Shown here one piece after another: positions 11,891-22,974 of a DNA stretch of 64,000 nucleotides. Below the pieces are notes generated by a model. The model was not told where the DNA came from. It saw nothing but the letters and a program-made list of their open reading frames with translations, and did no database searches. This DNA is from Bettongia penicillata ogilbyi. Its lineage: Eukaryota; Chordata; Mammalia; Diprotodontia; Potoroidae. The stretch lies in NCBI GenBank assembly GCA_023548195.1, contig JAJHZJ010000221.1, positions 186,001 to 250,000 on the forward strand, in the 5' to 3' direction. Each line of letters begins with the position of its first letter. Position 1 is the first letter of the stretch. The translations under genes were made by a program, and so were the position numbers.

Positions 11891-12111
11891 TGCCCTCATT
11901 TGAGATTTTTCTTGGCAAAGATACTGGAATGGTTTACCATTTCTTTCTTCAGCTCATTTTACAGATTAGGAAATTGAGGCAAACAGGATTGAGTGATTTG
12001 TCCAAGGTCACATAACTAGTAAATGTCTGAGGCCAGATTTGAACTCAGGAAGATGAGTCTTCTTGATTTCAAGTTCAGTGTTCTATCCACTGCTCCACCT
12101 AGCTGCCTTAT
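11891..12111 (-). mobile_element. Mar1-type SINE with 7-bp TSD, antisense
   Basis: The plus strand reads 'cttggcaaagatactggaat', 'ggtttaccatttctttcttc', 'caaggtcacataactagtaa', and ends 'ctgctccacctagctgcc'. This is the inverted form of a tRNA-headed SINE with an RTE-like tail. The 7-mer tgtccaa flanks it at 11884-11890 and 12112-12118, a good TSD for LINE-mediated insertion. Confidence 0.85.
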
Positions 12112-12299
12112 TGTCCAAAACCTTAGCCATTTTTTTTTTTAGTGTTTAAAATACTGCAGAGAAAAACTCTGCACACACCACATACTTTACAAGTAATAGA
12201 CATTGTCACCTCAGTTAGAATAGATGGGGCAAACTTAGAAGACTGAACCAAATGGTCTCTAAGGTACCTTCTAGTTTAAAAGTTCTCTAGTTTAAAAGT

Positions 12300-12455
12300 G
12301 CTTCATTTGGGGTCAGAGGAACTGAGTTTGAATCACAGATCTTCCACCTGTGTGCCTTTGAGAAAGTCTTTTAACATCTTTGTGCCTCAGTTTGCTTCTT
12401 TGTAAACTGAAGGGATGAGATTCAGTGATTTCTCAGGTCCCTCCTGGCTCTGCCT
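12300..12455 (+). mobile_element. MIR-type SINE
   Basis: 'gaactgagtttgaatcac', 'ttgagaaagtcttttaaca' and 'tgcctcagtttgcttctttg' match the MIR core in sense order. It abuts HAL1 copy 2 directly. Confidence 0.65.
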
Positions 12456-12460
12456 TTTAA

Positions 12461-13452
12461 AAGGGAAAAAAATAAGATCATAGAAGGTTACTTTCTTGGT
12501 AAACAGATGTCTCCTCACATCCTTTCAGTGAGGAAGAATAACGCATACTGTCAGAGGAAGTCAAGGCCTCTACCTCCAGGGCCTCCAAAGGGAATTTAAA
12601 CTGGACTCAGGCAATAGAGAAGTTTGAAAAGTGAGTTATCAACTTGTTAAAGAAGAACCAAAAAAATGTTAAGGAAAATAACACCTTTTAAAAGAGGCTA
12701 ACTCAATTGGAAAAAGAGGTCCAAAAAGCCAATGAGGAGAAGGAGGCTTTAAAAAGCAGAATTAGACAAATGGAGGAGAAGGTTCAAAAACTCACTGAAC
12801 AAAATAATTCTTTAAAAGAGATTGATCAAGTTCAGGGAAGCTAATGACTATGACATAAACCAAGCAGTTAAAAAACAAAACCAAAAGTTTGAAAAAATAG
12901 AAGATAATGTGAAACATCTCATTAGAAAAACAACTGACCTGGAAAACAGATCCAGGAGAGACAATTTAAAAATTATGGAACTACCTGAAAGCCATGATCA
13001 AAAAAAGAACCTAGACATTATCTTCCATGAAATTGTCAAGGAAAACTGTGCTGATATTCTAGAACCAGAGGGCAAAATAAATATTGAAAGAATCCACCAA
13101 TCACCTCCTGAAGGAGGCCCGAAAAGAGAAAATCCTAGGAATATTGTGGCCAAATTTCCGAGTTCCCAGGTCAAGGAGAAAATAGTGCAAGGAGCTAGAA
13201 GGAAACAATTTGAGGATACAGGACCTGGCAGTTTCTACATAAAGGAACTGAAGGGCTTGGAATAGGATATTCCAGAAGTCAAAGGAACTGGGATTGAAAC
13301 CAAGACTCGCCTACTCAGCAAAACTGAGTATAATATTTCAAGGGAATAAATGGTCATTCAATGATATAGTGGACTTTTAAGGATTCATGATGAGAAGACC
13401 AGAACTGAAGAGAAAATTTGACTTTAAAACACAAGAATCAAGAGAAGCATGA
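12461..13452 (+). pseudogene. HAL1 copy 2 ORF1 (broken)
   Basis: ORF1 remnant. The N-terminal and coiled-coil parts are deleted and shifted. From 12822 to 13265 an open stretch holds the end of the coiled coil and the RRM-like segment (LENRSRRDNLKIMELPESHD). Around 13345-13376 the QGNKWSFND... frame is preserved, but it stops soon after 'DF'. This copy is useful because it keeps frame across the A-run that is shifted in copies 1, 3 and 4. Confidence 0.75.
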
Positions 13453-13582
13453 AAAGGTAAACAGAAAAAATAAATCATAAAAGACTTTCTAAAGCTGAAC
13501 TGTTTACATTCCTACATGGAAAGAAAATATTTGTAACTCTTGAGACTTTTCTCAATATTTGGGTAGATGGAGGGATTGTACA

Positions 13583-13607
13583 TACACACACACACACACA
13601 CACACAG
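13583..13607. repeat. (CA)n in HAL1 copy 2 3' UTR
   Basis: Short CA array at the same 3' UTR position as the arrays in copies 1 and 4. Confidence 0.9.
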
Positions 13608-14424
13608 AGTACAGGTTGTGTTGAATCAGAAGAGACGATATCCACAAAAAAGAAATAAAATAAAAATTACGGAGTGAGGGAGGAAAATACTGGGAGGAGA
13701 AAGGGAAAATGGAATGGGGCAGGCTATAACTCATAAAAGATATAATAAATATCTTGTTCAGTGGAAGAGCAAAATGAGAAGGGGAGAGGGAAAAGTGAAA
13801 CTTACTCTCTTCACATATGGCTTAAGGAGAGAATAACATGCTCAGTAAATTTGGTATGAAAATCTATCTTACACTACAGGAAAGTAGAGGAGGAGGTGAC
13901 AAGAGGGTTGAGGGAAATGATAGAAAGGAGGGTAAATAAGAGAAGGGATTAACTAGAAATAAACACTTGTGGGAGGGGACAAGGTCTAATGAGGGAATAA
14001 AAAAATGAAAGGGGATAGAGTAAGATAGAGGACAATATAGTTAGCATTACACAACATGATTATTAGGGAAATCTTTTGCAAAACGACACATAGTCTGTAT
14101 TAAATTGCTTAACCTTCTCAGTGGAGATGGGTAGAGAGGGAGGGAGAGAAGCTGGAATTCAATGTATTAGAAACGAATGTTGAGAATTATTATTGCACAT
14201 AACAGGGAAATTAGAAACACAGGTAATGGGGTATAGAAATCTATCTTGCCCTACAAGAAAAGAGAGAAGATGGGGATAAGGGAAGGGTGGGGTGTGATAG
14301 AAAAGAGGGTGCATTGAAGGGAGGAGTAATCAGAATGCAAGGTATTAGGGAGTGGGTGGAGGGGAGAGATGGGGAGAAAAATTGTACATGTTACAAAGTA
14401 ATGTAAAAGCAATTAGTATAGAAC

Positions 14425-15370
14425 AAGTGACTGATTTAATTACTGAGACTAAATCAGAGACATCTTTAGTTTGGGGAAGAGAATTTTAGCCTAAGTTTTC
14501 TAGAGGCAGGTAACCTCAGGTAAAATTTGTCATTGATTTAAAAGTTAAGGTTTTAATTGTAAATTTGATTTTATGATTGTTATTTAATTAGGAACTAGAA
14601 CATGTAAAGAAAGGAATGTAAGCCACTTATTTGCCTCAAAAGATGTTCCTTAGCCAACGTGAAATTATAGTCATGTCTGAAACCTGGTTATTGGAACTTG
14701 CTATTTTAAGATTTTATGGGACTATTAACTGACTGTTCTTCTCAGTCTAACTCCAGGTATTGATAGCAAGAAAGGCAGCCTGAGCCTCCAATCCATGATG
14801 TCAATAAGCCTGTGAGATGCTGGTATGAACTGAAAAAGTGATCCCATGGGAAGGGTGGGAGAGCAGCTGTTCAGCCTGGGTTTAAGTAGGATTCTCCTGA
14901 CTCAATTTCCCCACTGACACCTGGCAGACTTTAAGCTTGACTGAATGCAGCTTGACAATCTACTCTTGCCTGGATTTGACATGAACCCTGCAATGTCCCC
15001 TACTCTTAGTGGGCATTTCCTATAGTCAAAGGTTTGTAAGCTTAATACCAGAGCTATTAAATTTTAGATTGTTGGTAGGGGAACATCTGAGGTTAAGTCT
15101 AAAATTAAGCTGTTAGGCTTAGGACTTTAGACCAACAACAATAAGTTAGGGTCCTTTAATTCTTAATAATAGTGTGGAGACAATTAGGTTAAGGACTTGT
15201 AAAGTTAGCATGCATAGTTATTATTTGTGTCTCAGTTGGTTAATGTTAAAAAATTCATTTGTGGTCGATATTGTAAATTCTTTAAAAGAAGTATCACTTG
15301 AACAAAAGTTGGAATTGTTTTATGTGAGATGAACTGTGTTAAAAATGAAAAGTAAAAATAAAAAAAGAGA
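14425..15370. other. Unassigned, with A-rich 3' end
   Basis: No named family recognised. The stretch ends in an A-rich run (about 15344-15370) that could be the tail of an unrecognised sense-strand retroposon. That is only a suggestion. Confidence 0.4.
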
Positions 15371-15374
15371 GAAT

Positions 15375-15540
15375 TACCCACTGTACCACCAAGCTGTCTC
15401 AAAGTATATTAAAGTGCTTGTCTGGTTTTAGAGATGAAGAAACTAAGATTTAGAAATGAAAAATAACTTCTCTAAGGTGACAAAATTTGCTCATGGCTAG
15501 GACAAGATTGGGATAGAGACATTCTGGCCCCACATACAGT
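15375..15540 (-). mobile_element. MIR SINE, antisense
   Basis: 'ccactgtaccaccaagctg', 'agatgaagaaactaagattt' and 'gctcatggctaggacaagat' follow the inverted MIR order. Confidence 0.6.
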
Positions 15541-15619
15541 GTTTTATTTTGTTTAATTTTTCATCACCATGCTTCCTCCCATAACAACTTGCCAGGAAGA
15601 TATTCTAGGTTAATTATTG

Positions 15620-17358
15620 CTTTTAAATAGAATTTCATTTTTTCTCAGTTACATGTTAGGAAAATTTTTAGCATTCATTTTAATAAGATTTTGAGTTCCA
15701 AATTTTTCTCTCTCCCTCTCTCTCCTTCCCTCTTCTGAAAATAGTAGGCAATTTGATTTAGTTTACACATATGCTATCATGTAAAATATTTCCTTATTCA
15801 TCATAGTTATGGAAGAAGAAAAATTCAAAAGGGGAAAAAATCACAAGAGCAAACTAAATAAAAATATTCTTTCATCTGTATTCAGAGTCCATCAGTTCTT
15901 TGTCTGAATATAGATGGCATTTTCCTTCTTGAGTCCTTTGTACTTGTCTTGGATCATTGTGTTGCTGAGAAGAGCTAAGTCCTTTGTAGTTAATTACCAT
16001 GCAATGTTGCTGGTACTGTATGCAATGTTCTCCTGGTTTTGCTCACTTCACTTTGCATCAGTTCATAAAAAATTTTGAGGTTTTTCTGAAACCTGCCTGT
16101 TCATCATTTCTTATTATACAATAGTATTCCATTACATTCATATACTATAGCTTGTTCAGTCATTCCCCAATTGATGAGCATCCCCTCAGTTTCCAAAGTT
16201 TTGTCATCCCAAAAAGGACAGTTTTAAATATATGTGGATATATGCTTTCACCTTTTTTATGATCTCTTTGAGATACAGAGCTAGTAGTGATATTGCTGGA
16301 TCAAAAGATGTACAGACTCTTATAGCCCTTTGGGCACAGTTCCAACATATAGCCTTTTCCATTTTTGTCATATTAGCCAATCTGATAGGCATGAAGTGGT
16401 ACCTTAGAGTTGTTTAATTTGTATTTCTCTAGTAAAAAGTGTTTTAGGACTCATCTTCCTATGTCTATAGATAGCTTTGATTTCTTCTTTGGAATACTGC
16501 CTCTTCATATCCTCTGTTCAATTATCAGTTGGGGAATGGGTTTTCTTCTTGCAAATTTGACTCTATTTTGAATATATTTGAGAAATGAGGCCTTTATCAG
16601 TGACACTTGCTCTTTCTGCTTTCCTTCTCATCTTGGTTACACTGGTTTTGTCTGGTTAAAAGATCCTTTTAATTTAATGTAATCAAAATTATCTCTTTTA
16701 CATTTTCTAATGTTCTCTATCTCATTTGATCATAAATTCTTCCCATCCCTATAGATTGCACAGGTAGACTATTTCTTGTTCTTCTAATTTGCTCGTGGTG
16801 TTACCCTTTATGTCTATATCATGCCAAAAGTCTGCTATATCTAACTTTTCTAATATCCTATCTACCTCTTTAGTTTCTTTCTTGTTTATTTTTTGGTTGG
16901 AGTTATTTAATTCTGAGAGGGGACAGTTGAGGTCCCCCACTAGTGTAGTTTTGCTATCTATTTCTTCCTGTAACTCACTTAACTTCTCCTCTAAGAATAT
17001 GGATGCTATACTACTTGATGAATATGTTTAGTACTGATATTGCCTCATTGTCTACAGGACCTTTTAGCAAGATATAGTTTTTCTCCCCTTATCCCTTTAA
17101 TTAGGTCTATTTTTGCTTTCACTATGTCTGATGTCAGAATTACTACTCCTTTTTTTTTACTTCAGTTGAAGCATAATAGTTTCTACTCCAGCCCCTTATT
17201 TTTACTCTGTGTGTGTCTTTCTTCAAATGTATTTCATGTAAAGAACATATTTTAGGATTTTGGATTTTGATCCACTCTGCTATCCATTTCCATTTTTATG
17301 GGAGAATTCATTCCATTAACACTCAGAGTTGTGATAACTACCTATGTATTTCCCTCCA
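15620..17358 (-). mobile_element. L1 3' part, antisense, internally deleted
   Basis: The minus strand contains an L1 with a 3' UTR (15620-15990: tail complement and 'tttgagttccaaatttttc'), the ORF2 C-terminus, and then abruptly the endonuclease region. The junction is near 16825, where 'gtctatatcatgcc' (C-terminal part) runs into 'gctatatctaacttttc' (endonuclease part). The whole RT is missing. It continues, after a small inversion and the HAL1 copy 3 insertion, into 20171-21152. Confidence 0.8.
15995..17340 (-). pseudogene. L1 ORF2 remnant lacking RT
   Basis: The minus strand retains an endonuclease piece containing 'MGDLNCPLSELNN' (16900-16940), equivalent to the GDFNTPLS motif of L1 endonuclease. 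It is joined directly to the ORF2 C-terminal region. RT is absent, and stops and shifts are present in both parts. Confidence 0.75.
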
Positions 17359-17373
17359 GGCAAAATACTGGTG

Positions 17374-18014
17374 AGGGGAGCCAAGATGGCAGACTAGAAA
17401 GGTACAGATATACTAGTTCCTAACGCACAGCCCATAAAATACCTGTAAAGAAGAACTCCCAACAAATTCTGGAGCAGCAGAAGCCACAGAACAACAGAGT
17501 GGAGGAGATATCTGTTCCAGAGAAACCTGAAAAATTGGCATAAAAGGTCCATCGTGCACTGGACACAGAGCAGGGAGGAACAGATCTGAGCAGGCTTCAG
17601 GGGCAGAATCTCCCGGAGCAGCACAGGTCCCTCCACCCACAGGAGCCAAAGGTCAGTGAGAGGGTCGTTTCTGCCTCCTGAGAGGGGAGTGGGGTGTCTC
17701 TATAACTCAGGCCCCCTCAGGAGGCAGCAGTGGAGGCAGCAGCAGACAGGGGCTCCCAAAGTAGGCAGGAGCTCAGTTCCATTGTTGAAGATCTCCACAT
17801 AAACTCCTGAGGGAACTGAGCCCTATGTGGTGGCCCTGCCCCGACCTGAGCACCTAAACTTAATCTCACACTGAATAACAGTGCTGCCCCCACTGAAAGC
17901 CCTGAGGATGGGAAGCAGCATTTGAATATCAGACCCCAAGCACTAGCTGGGCAGATCTGGAGGCGAGGTGGGTGTGGAGAGGAAACTCAGAAGTCAAGTA
18001 ACTGGCTGGGAAAA
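17374..18014 (+). promoter_or_regulatory. HAL1 copy 3 5' UTR with YY1-like site
   Basis: GC-rich leader beginning with the L1-type 5' end. The ccaagatggc motif at 17381-17390 fits a YY1 core. Promoter function is inferred by analogy with L1. Confidence 0.5.
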
Positions 18015-19116
18015 TGCCCAGAAAAGGGAAAAAAATAAGACCATAGAAGGTTACTTTCTTGGTGAACAGATATCTCCTTCCATCCTTTCAGAAGAGGAAG
18101 AACAATGCTTGCCATCAGGGAAAGACATAGAAGTCAAATATTCACCATCCCAGGGGGATGTCAGGTGGGCTCAGGCCTTGGAAGAGCTCAAAAAGGATTT
18201 TGAAAATCAAGTTAGAGAGGTGGAAGAAAAATTGGGAAGAGAAATGAGAGAGATGCAAGAAAAGCATGAAAAGCAGGTCAGCACCTTGCTAAAGGAGACC
18301 CCGAAAAATACTGAAGAAAATAACACCTTGAAAAATAGGCTAACTCAATTGGGAAAAGAGATTCAAAAAGCCAATGAGGAGAAGAATGCTTTCAAAAGCA
18401 GAATTAGCCAAATGGAAAAAGAGGTTCAAAAGCTCACTGAAGAAAATAGTTCTTTCAGAATTAGAATGGAACAGATGGAGGCTAATGACTTTCTGAGAAA
18501 CCAAGAAATCACAAAACAAAACAAAAAGAATGAAAAAATGGAAGAGAAATGTGAAATATCTCATGGGAAAAACAACTGACCTGGAAAATAGATCCAGGAG
18601 AGACAATTTAAAAATTATAGGACTACCTGAAAGCCATGATCAAAAAAAGAGCCTAGACATCATCTTTCATGAAATTATCAAGGAAAACTGCCCTGATATT
18701 CTAGAACCAGAGGGCAAAATAAGTATTCAAGGAATCCACCAATCACCATTGGAAAGAGATCCAAAAACAGAAACTCCTAGGAACATTGTGGCCAAATTCC
18801 AGAGTTCCCAGGTCAAGGAGAAAATATTGCAAGCAGCTAGAAAGAAACAATTCAAGTATTGTGGAAATACAATCAGGATGACACAAGATCTAGCAGCTTC
18901 TCCATTAAGGGATCAAAGGACCTGGAATATGTTATTCCAGAAGTCAAAGGAACTAAGACTCAAACCAAGAATCACCTACCCAGAAAAACTGAATATAATA
19001 CTTCAGGGGAAAAATGGTCTTTCAATGAAATAGAGGACTTTCAAGCATTCTTGATGAAAAGACCAGAGCTGAAAAGAAAATTTAACTCTCAAAGACAAGA
19101 ATTAAGAGAAGCATGA
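18015..19116 (+). pseudogene. HAL1 copy 3 ORF1 (three frameshifts)
   Basis: L1-type ORF1 with N-terminal KNKTIEGYFLGEQ, acidic segment, coiled coil, RRM-like LENRSRRDNLKIIGLPESHD and C-terminal RITYPEKL, then an 'EDFQAFLMKRPELKRK' end. It has three single-base problems: loss of one G just after the ATG at 18015 (an immediate stop follows), one extra A near 18546, and five As instead of six at about 19010. Otherwise it is nearly complete. The small number of defects suggests a fairly recent insertion. Confidence 0.82.
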
Positions 19117-19236
19117 AAAGGTAAACAGCAATGAGAAGTCATAAGGGACTTACTAAAGTTGAACTGTTTACATTCCTATATGGAAAGGCAATATTTGTAA
19201 CTCTTGAAACTTTTCAATATCTGGGTAGTTGGTGGG

Positions 19237-19241
<5 letters not shown>

Positions 19242-19278
<37 letters not shown>
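19242..19278. repeat. (GA)n in HAL1 copy 3 3' UTR
   Basis: A GA array replaces the CA array found at this exact spot in the other three copies. Confidence 0.95.
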
Positions 19279-19279
<1 letters not shown>

Positions 19280-20112
19280 GGAGAGCACAGAGTGAATTGA
19301 ATAGGATGGGATCATATCTTGAAAAAATGAAATTAAGTGGTGAGAGAGAAATATATTAGGAGGAGAAAGAGAGAAATGGAATGGAGCAAATTATCTTTCA
19401 TAAAAGAGGTAAGCAAAAGACTTTTTAGTGGCAGGAAAGAGAGGGGAGGTGAGAGAAAAAAATGAAGTTTATTCTCATCACATTTGACTAAAGGAAGGAA
19501 TAAAATGCACACTCATTTTTGAAATGAAAACCTATCTTACAATACAGAAAAGTGGGGGGAAAGGGGATAAGCAGGGTGGGGAGAGGATGATGGAAGGGAG
19601 GGCAATGGGAGGAGGGAGCAATTTGAAGTCAACACTTTTGAGGAGGGACAGGATCAAAAGAGAGAATAGAAGCAATGAGGGGCAGGATAGAATGGAGGGA
19701 AATACAGTTAGTCTTACACAACATGACTATTATGGAAGTCATTTGAAAAACTACACAGATATGGCTTATATTGAATTGCTTGCCTTCCCAAATGGAATGG
19801 AGAGGGAGGGAGTGATGGAGAGAAGTTGGAATTCAAAGTTTTAGGAACAACTGTCAAGTACTGCTCTTGCTACTAGGAAATAAGAAATACAGGTAATGGG
19901 GTCTAGAAAGTTATCTGGTCCTACAGGACAAAAGAGAAGATGGGAACAAGGGAAGGGAGGGATGATAGAAGAGAGGGCAGATTGGTGATAGGGGCAATTA
20001 GAATGCTCGGTGTTTTGGGGTGGGGGAGGGGACAAATGGGGAGAAAATTTGGAATCCAAAATTTTGCAAAAATGAATGTTAAAAGTTAAATAAATAAATA
20101 AGTGTACTGGTG

Positions 20113-20170
20113 GGGGGAAAAGGTGAAAGAAGAGAGAATAGACAGGAGAAAGAATAGCATGGAGGAAAAT
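20113..20170 (+). mobile_element. Short inverted L1 spacer segment
   Basis: With the 'ggcaaaatactggtg' before HAL1 (17359-17373), this stretch reads as L1 inter-ORF spacer in sense orientation. It compares with the reverse complement of about 50145-50225: 'caaaactctggtgaggaggg' there, 'caaaatactggtgggggg' here. Both neighbours (15620-17358 and 20171-21152) are antisense L1, so about 70 bp has been flipped. Confidence 0.55.
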
Positions 20171-20540
20171 GTACAACTCCTTTTCCATTTGGCCACCTCT
20201 GCTTTATAAAATACTTCTCCAAGCTGTTGACCCTTTTTTCCCTAATTCTCTTGCATCACTTTAATTTTTTTCCCCATTTTTCTTCTACTTCTCTTATATG
20301 ATTTTTAAGCTCTTTTTTGAGTTTTTCCATGAGTTCTTTCTGGACTTGAGATCACTTCTCAGTTTTTTGGGGAGTTTTGCCTATAGGTGTTTTGATGTTG
20401 TTGTCCTCTTCTGAGTTTATGTCTTGATCTTCTCTGTCACCATAATAACTTTCTATGGTCAGATTCTTTTTTGCTGTTGTTTTTTGAGAATCTTTTTTTG
20501 ACCTTTTTCCTTTCTTTTAAATTTGATTTCTGCTCCCAGT
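20171..20540 (-). pseudogene. L1 ORF1 N-terminal remnant
   Basis: Minus-strand ORF1 N-terminus with coiled-coil coding sequence. The RRM-like and C-terminal domains are absent from this L1. It is interrupted by stops. Confidence 0.6.
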
Positions 20541-21152
20541 GTAGAAAGGGCACTCTCTCTGGCTTCTTGTGCCAGTGGCTACAGGCCCTGTGTGTTTACC
20601 TGGTGCTGTGCTGATGTTGCCCTGCAGCCCATGGGAGGACTCTTACATCTGGTGCTCTGCTGAGGGAGTGGAGGAGGGGGGTGCTGCTGGAGGCCATAGG
20701 AGTCTGGTAGTTTACCTGGTCCTGAGCTGGGGTCCAAGTGGTGGAGTCTGACATGTCCTGATGCCCAGTGGGGTGGTTCTGCATTTTCCTAGAGTTATAC
20801 TGGAGCACATGATGGTCCTCGGAACTGGAGTCTGCTTGTTCCCCTGACTATGCTAAGGTACATGGGGGTCCTGGTGTTGGCCTTTGCCTGCTCCACTATG
20901 ATGGGGTTCAGGATCTCCCACTTGTTTGCTGAGATGCTTCCTCTCCTGGAATGCATTACACTTTTACCCAAATGAGACAGACCTTTCTTGCCAATCTTTT
21001 AAGTTTCTTAGGCTAAAATACTGTTTGGCCCTGTTTTTTTGTTGATTCTACTATTCCAGGATTTGTTTTGGGGCACTATTTTATGGTTGTTTGGAGACGA
21101 ATACAGGGGAATTACAGTAATTTACTGCCTACACCTCCATCTTGGCTCCTGG
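20171..21152 (-). mobile_element. L1 5' part (ORF1 N-terminus and 5' UTR), antisense
   Basis: The plus strand shows the inverted ORF1 start ('ttttgagtttttccatgag', 'tcttctctgtcaccataa'), then an inverted GC-rich 5' UTR ending 'ccatcttggctcctgg'. This is the complement of the canonical L1 opening at about 21137-21152. With 15620-17358 it forms one L1 with both ends kept but the middle lost and rearranged. Confidence 0.75.
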
Positions 21153-21154
21153 AA

Positions 21155-21645
21155 GTCTGTTCTCTTTTTCATTCTGTTCATATTTTCATGTGAAATGAGA
21201 AACCTTATTAAAAATACTCTATTACAGATTTTGACTGAATCAAGCTTCTTCCAAGAAATCTATAGTATTTTTGTTTCTGGTTGAGGAATAGAGCAAAGAC
21301 TTCTGTATTATTTCCCTTTTTCTTTCTCTTCCTTTGTTCTACACTCCTTCTCTGGTCATAACCTTCTATCTCTCCCCTTCATTCCTCTTAAAGTTATTCT
21401 TTTTCTTCTTTTTGACTTCTAGTCCCTTCACTCCTGCCCTTTTAATCCATCACCTCTATTGTGGTATTACCTCCTTTTACAGTATTGATTCCATAATTTA
21501 CTCGTTCAGCTCTATATTCCTTTACCTTTGAATCCTACTTACTCTTGGTTCTTCTGCCTCCTATCTGACTGCTCTCAGTTTCCATTTTTGATCAGCATTT
21601 GTCTTAATCTTATTGTGAGGATTTTGTCCAGGGTCTTCTTGTCTT
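21155..21645. other. Pyrimidine-rich unassigned stretch
   Basis: T/C-rich sequence with no recognised gene. The right part may be decayed upstream L2 sequence leading into the L2 copy that follows. Confidence 0.45.
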
Positions 21646-21649
21646 TTGT

Positions 21650-22155
21650 TATATTTGCTATTTTATTAATCCTAGTTTCCATGGCTTCAATAATCTCTAT
21701 AAGTAAATAATAAAATCTACATATCTAGCCCTAATCTCTCTCCTATATTTAGCTCCATATCTCCAACTGCCTACTAGATTATTTCCATGTAGACATTTTA
21801 TTGACATTCCAAACTCAACATGTCTAAAAATGGAACTCATTATCTTCCTACTCTCACTCTTCTAGCAACACTCCCTCAAACTTTTTCTTTCTTTTGTGGA
21901 CCACACCATCTTTCCCATTACCTGCATTCAAAACTGAAGTCACCCTGAACTCTTTCCTCTTTCTCTCTCATCCCCTTTACCCATCACTTATCAAGTCTTG
22001 CTTATTATACCTAAAAATATTTTTACATCCATCTTCTTCTGAACTTGAGAAGTATGCCATTATCACCTTTTATTTGGATTATTATAGTAGTCTTATAATT
22101 GGCCTTATTCTCATGATACAAGTATTGTCATCTCCAGTAGTCTTGACTTGATTTG
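21650..22155 (+). mobile_element. L2 LINE, sense, left half
   Basis: 'ccatatctccaactgcctac', 'ccaaactcaacatgtctaaa' and 'ggaactcattatcttcctac' follow the L2 coding-end order. The copy is split by a SINE at 22163. Confidence 0.65.
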
Positions 22156-22162
22156 ACCTATG

Positions 22163-22310
22163 TCTTGCCACTGAGCTCCAATGACTCTGGAGGAGAGAGA
22201 GACCAATGACATTGCAGAGTCCTGCCTCACTTAAAGCTTATTCACTTGAAAATTAAAACATCACCCTCCTGATGGTCCTGGCCCCCTTCAAGAAAGAAAG
22301 ATGGACAGCA
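22163..22310 (+). mobile_element. Marsupial SINE with 7-bp TSD, inserted in L2
   Basis: It shares 'tgcctcacttaaagcttatt', 'catcaccctcctgatg' and the terminal 'gacagcaac' with the copy at 35685-35845. TSD acctatg lies at 22156-22162 and 22311-22317. The tail module is typical of a marsupial SINE; I do not assign a subfamily name. Confidence 0.8.
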
Positions 22311-22317
22311 ACCTATG

Positions 22318-22557
22318 ACCATACAGCAATCTTACTCAGACATCTTCAGTATCTTCCTCTTGCTTCTAGGATAATATGCAAACTTCTCATTTTGGCATTT
22401 AAATTTTCCATAAACTGGTTCCCATCTATCTTTTCAGAATTCTTTCACTTTGTTCCTCCTTCTTCTCACCACCTAGTCTCCCCAGTGGTGTCTCATCCCT
22501 TTAGATTCAGAGCCAACCTCCTCCCCCATGTCACAGATTCCTCTTTCCAACTTCCTT
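22318..22557 (+). mobile_element. L2 LINE, sense, right half
   Basis: Continuation of the split L2: 'cagtatcttcctcttgcttc', 'taggataatatgcaaactt' and 'ctggttcccatctatctt' match the region upstream of the L2 3' UTR. Confidence 0.7.
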
Positions 22558-22720
22558 ATGTTGTCTTGGGCTAGAAAAATGTCTCACTCTGACCTTTATT
22601 TTGGCTTTTCTACTCCAGAATTTGATTTGAGGCATTATCTTAAAATTGTTTGTAGAGGAATGTTGGGACAGTTCATTTGAGTTCTTTCTCTACTCTGCCA
22701 TTTTTGCTTTGCCTATGGAA
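22558..22720 (-). mobile_element. Orphan L1 5' UTR fragment, antisense
   Basis: 'ttggcttttctactccag', 'aatttgatttgaggcattat' and 'ctctactctgccatttttgc' match the inverted first 150 bp or so of L1, as at 21030-21152 and 52130-52268. No ORF1, ORF2 or L1 tail adjoins it. Sequence from 22720 to 22975 shows nothing recognised. Confidence 0.6.
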
Positions 22721-22974
22721 GTATTGTATACTCTTCTCAAGCAAACCTATATGAAGCAATGACATTGTTCATCTGGTCCCTTCTTTCCCCAAAGTAAACA
22801 TACCCAATACTACAACCTTCCTTCCCTAAAGCTCAAGTGTTGGTCATTCTATCAGTCAAATTTACTGAACTTTCAAGAAAAACAATGAAAATGTGGAGAA
22901 TTGTGTAAACAATTCTGGTACATCAGGTTATTCATAACAAGACAAAATCAAGCCTAACAAGGGTACTATTTCCA

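Larger units (their letters stand above)
12461..14420 (+). mobile_element. HAL1 copy 2, old and 5'-truncated
   Basis: It starts within the ORF1 N-terminus ('aaaaaaataagatcatagaa') and runs through ORF1 and about 970 bp of 3' non-coding sequence, with no ORF2. It differs from copies 1, 3 and 4 far more than they do from one another, has lost its A tail and has no clear TSD. This marks it as the oldest of the four. Confidence 0.8.
17374..20104 (+). mobile_element. HAL1 copy 3, near full length, nested in L1
   Basis: The start is intact (aggggagccaagatgg), then 5' UTR, ORF1, about 1 kb of 3' non-coding DNA and a TAAATAAA tail. There is no ORF2. It sits inside an older antisense L1. The flanking 8-mer tactggtg (17366-17373 and 20105-20112) is a credible TSD, and the 5' copy is preceded by AAAA as expected for an L1-type cut site. 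Confidence 0.88.
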
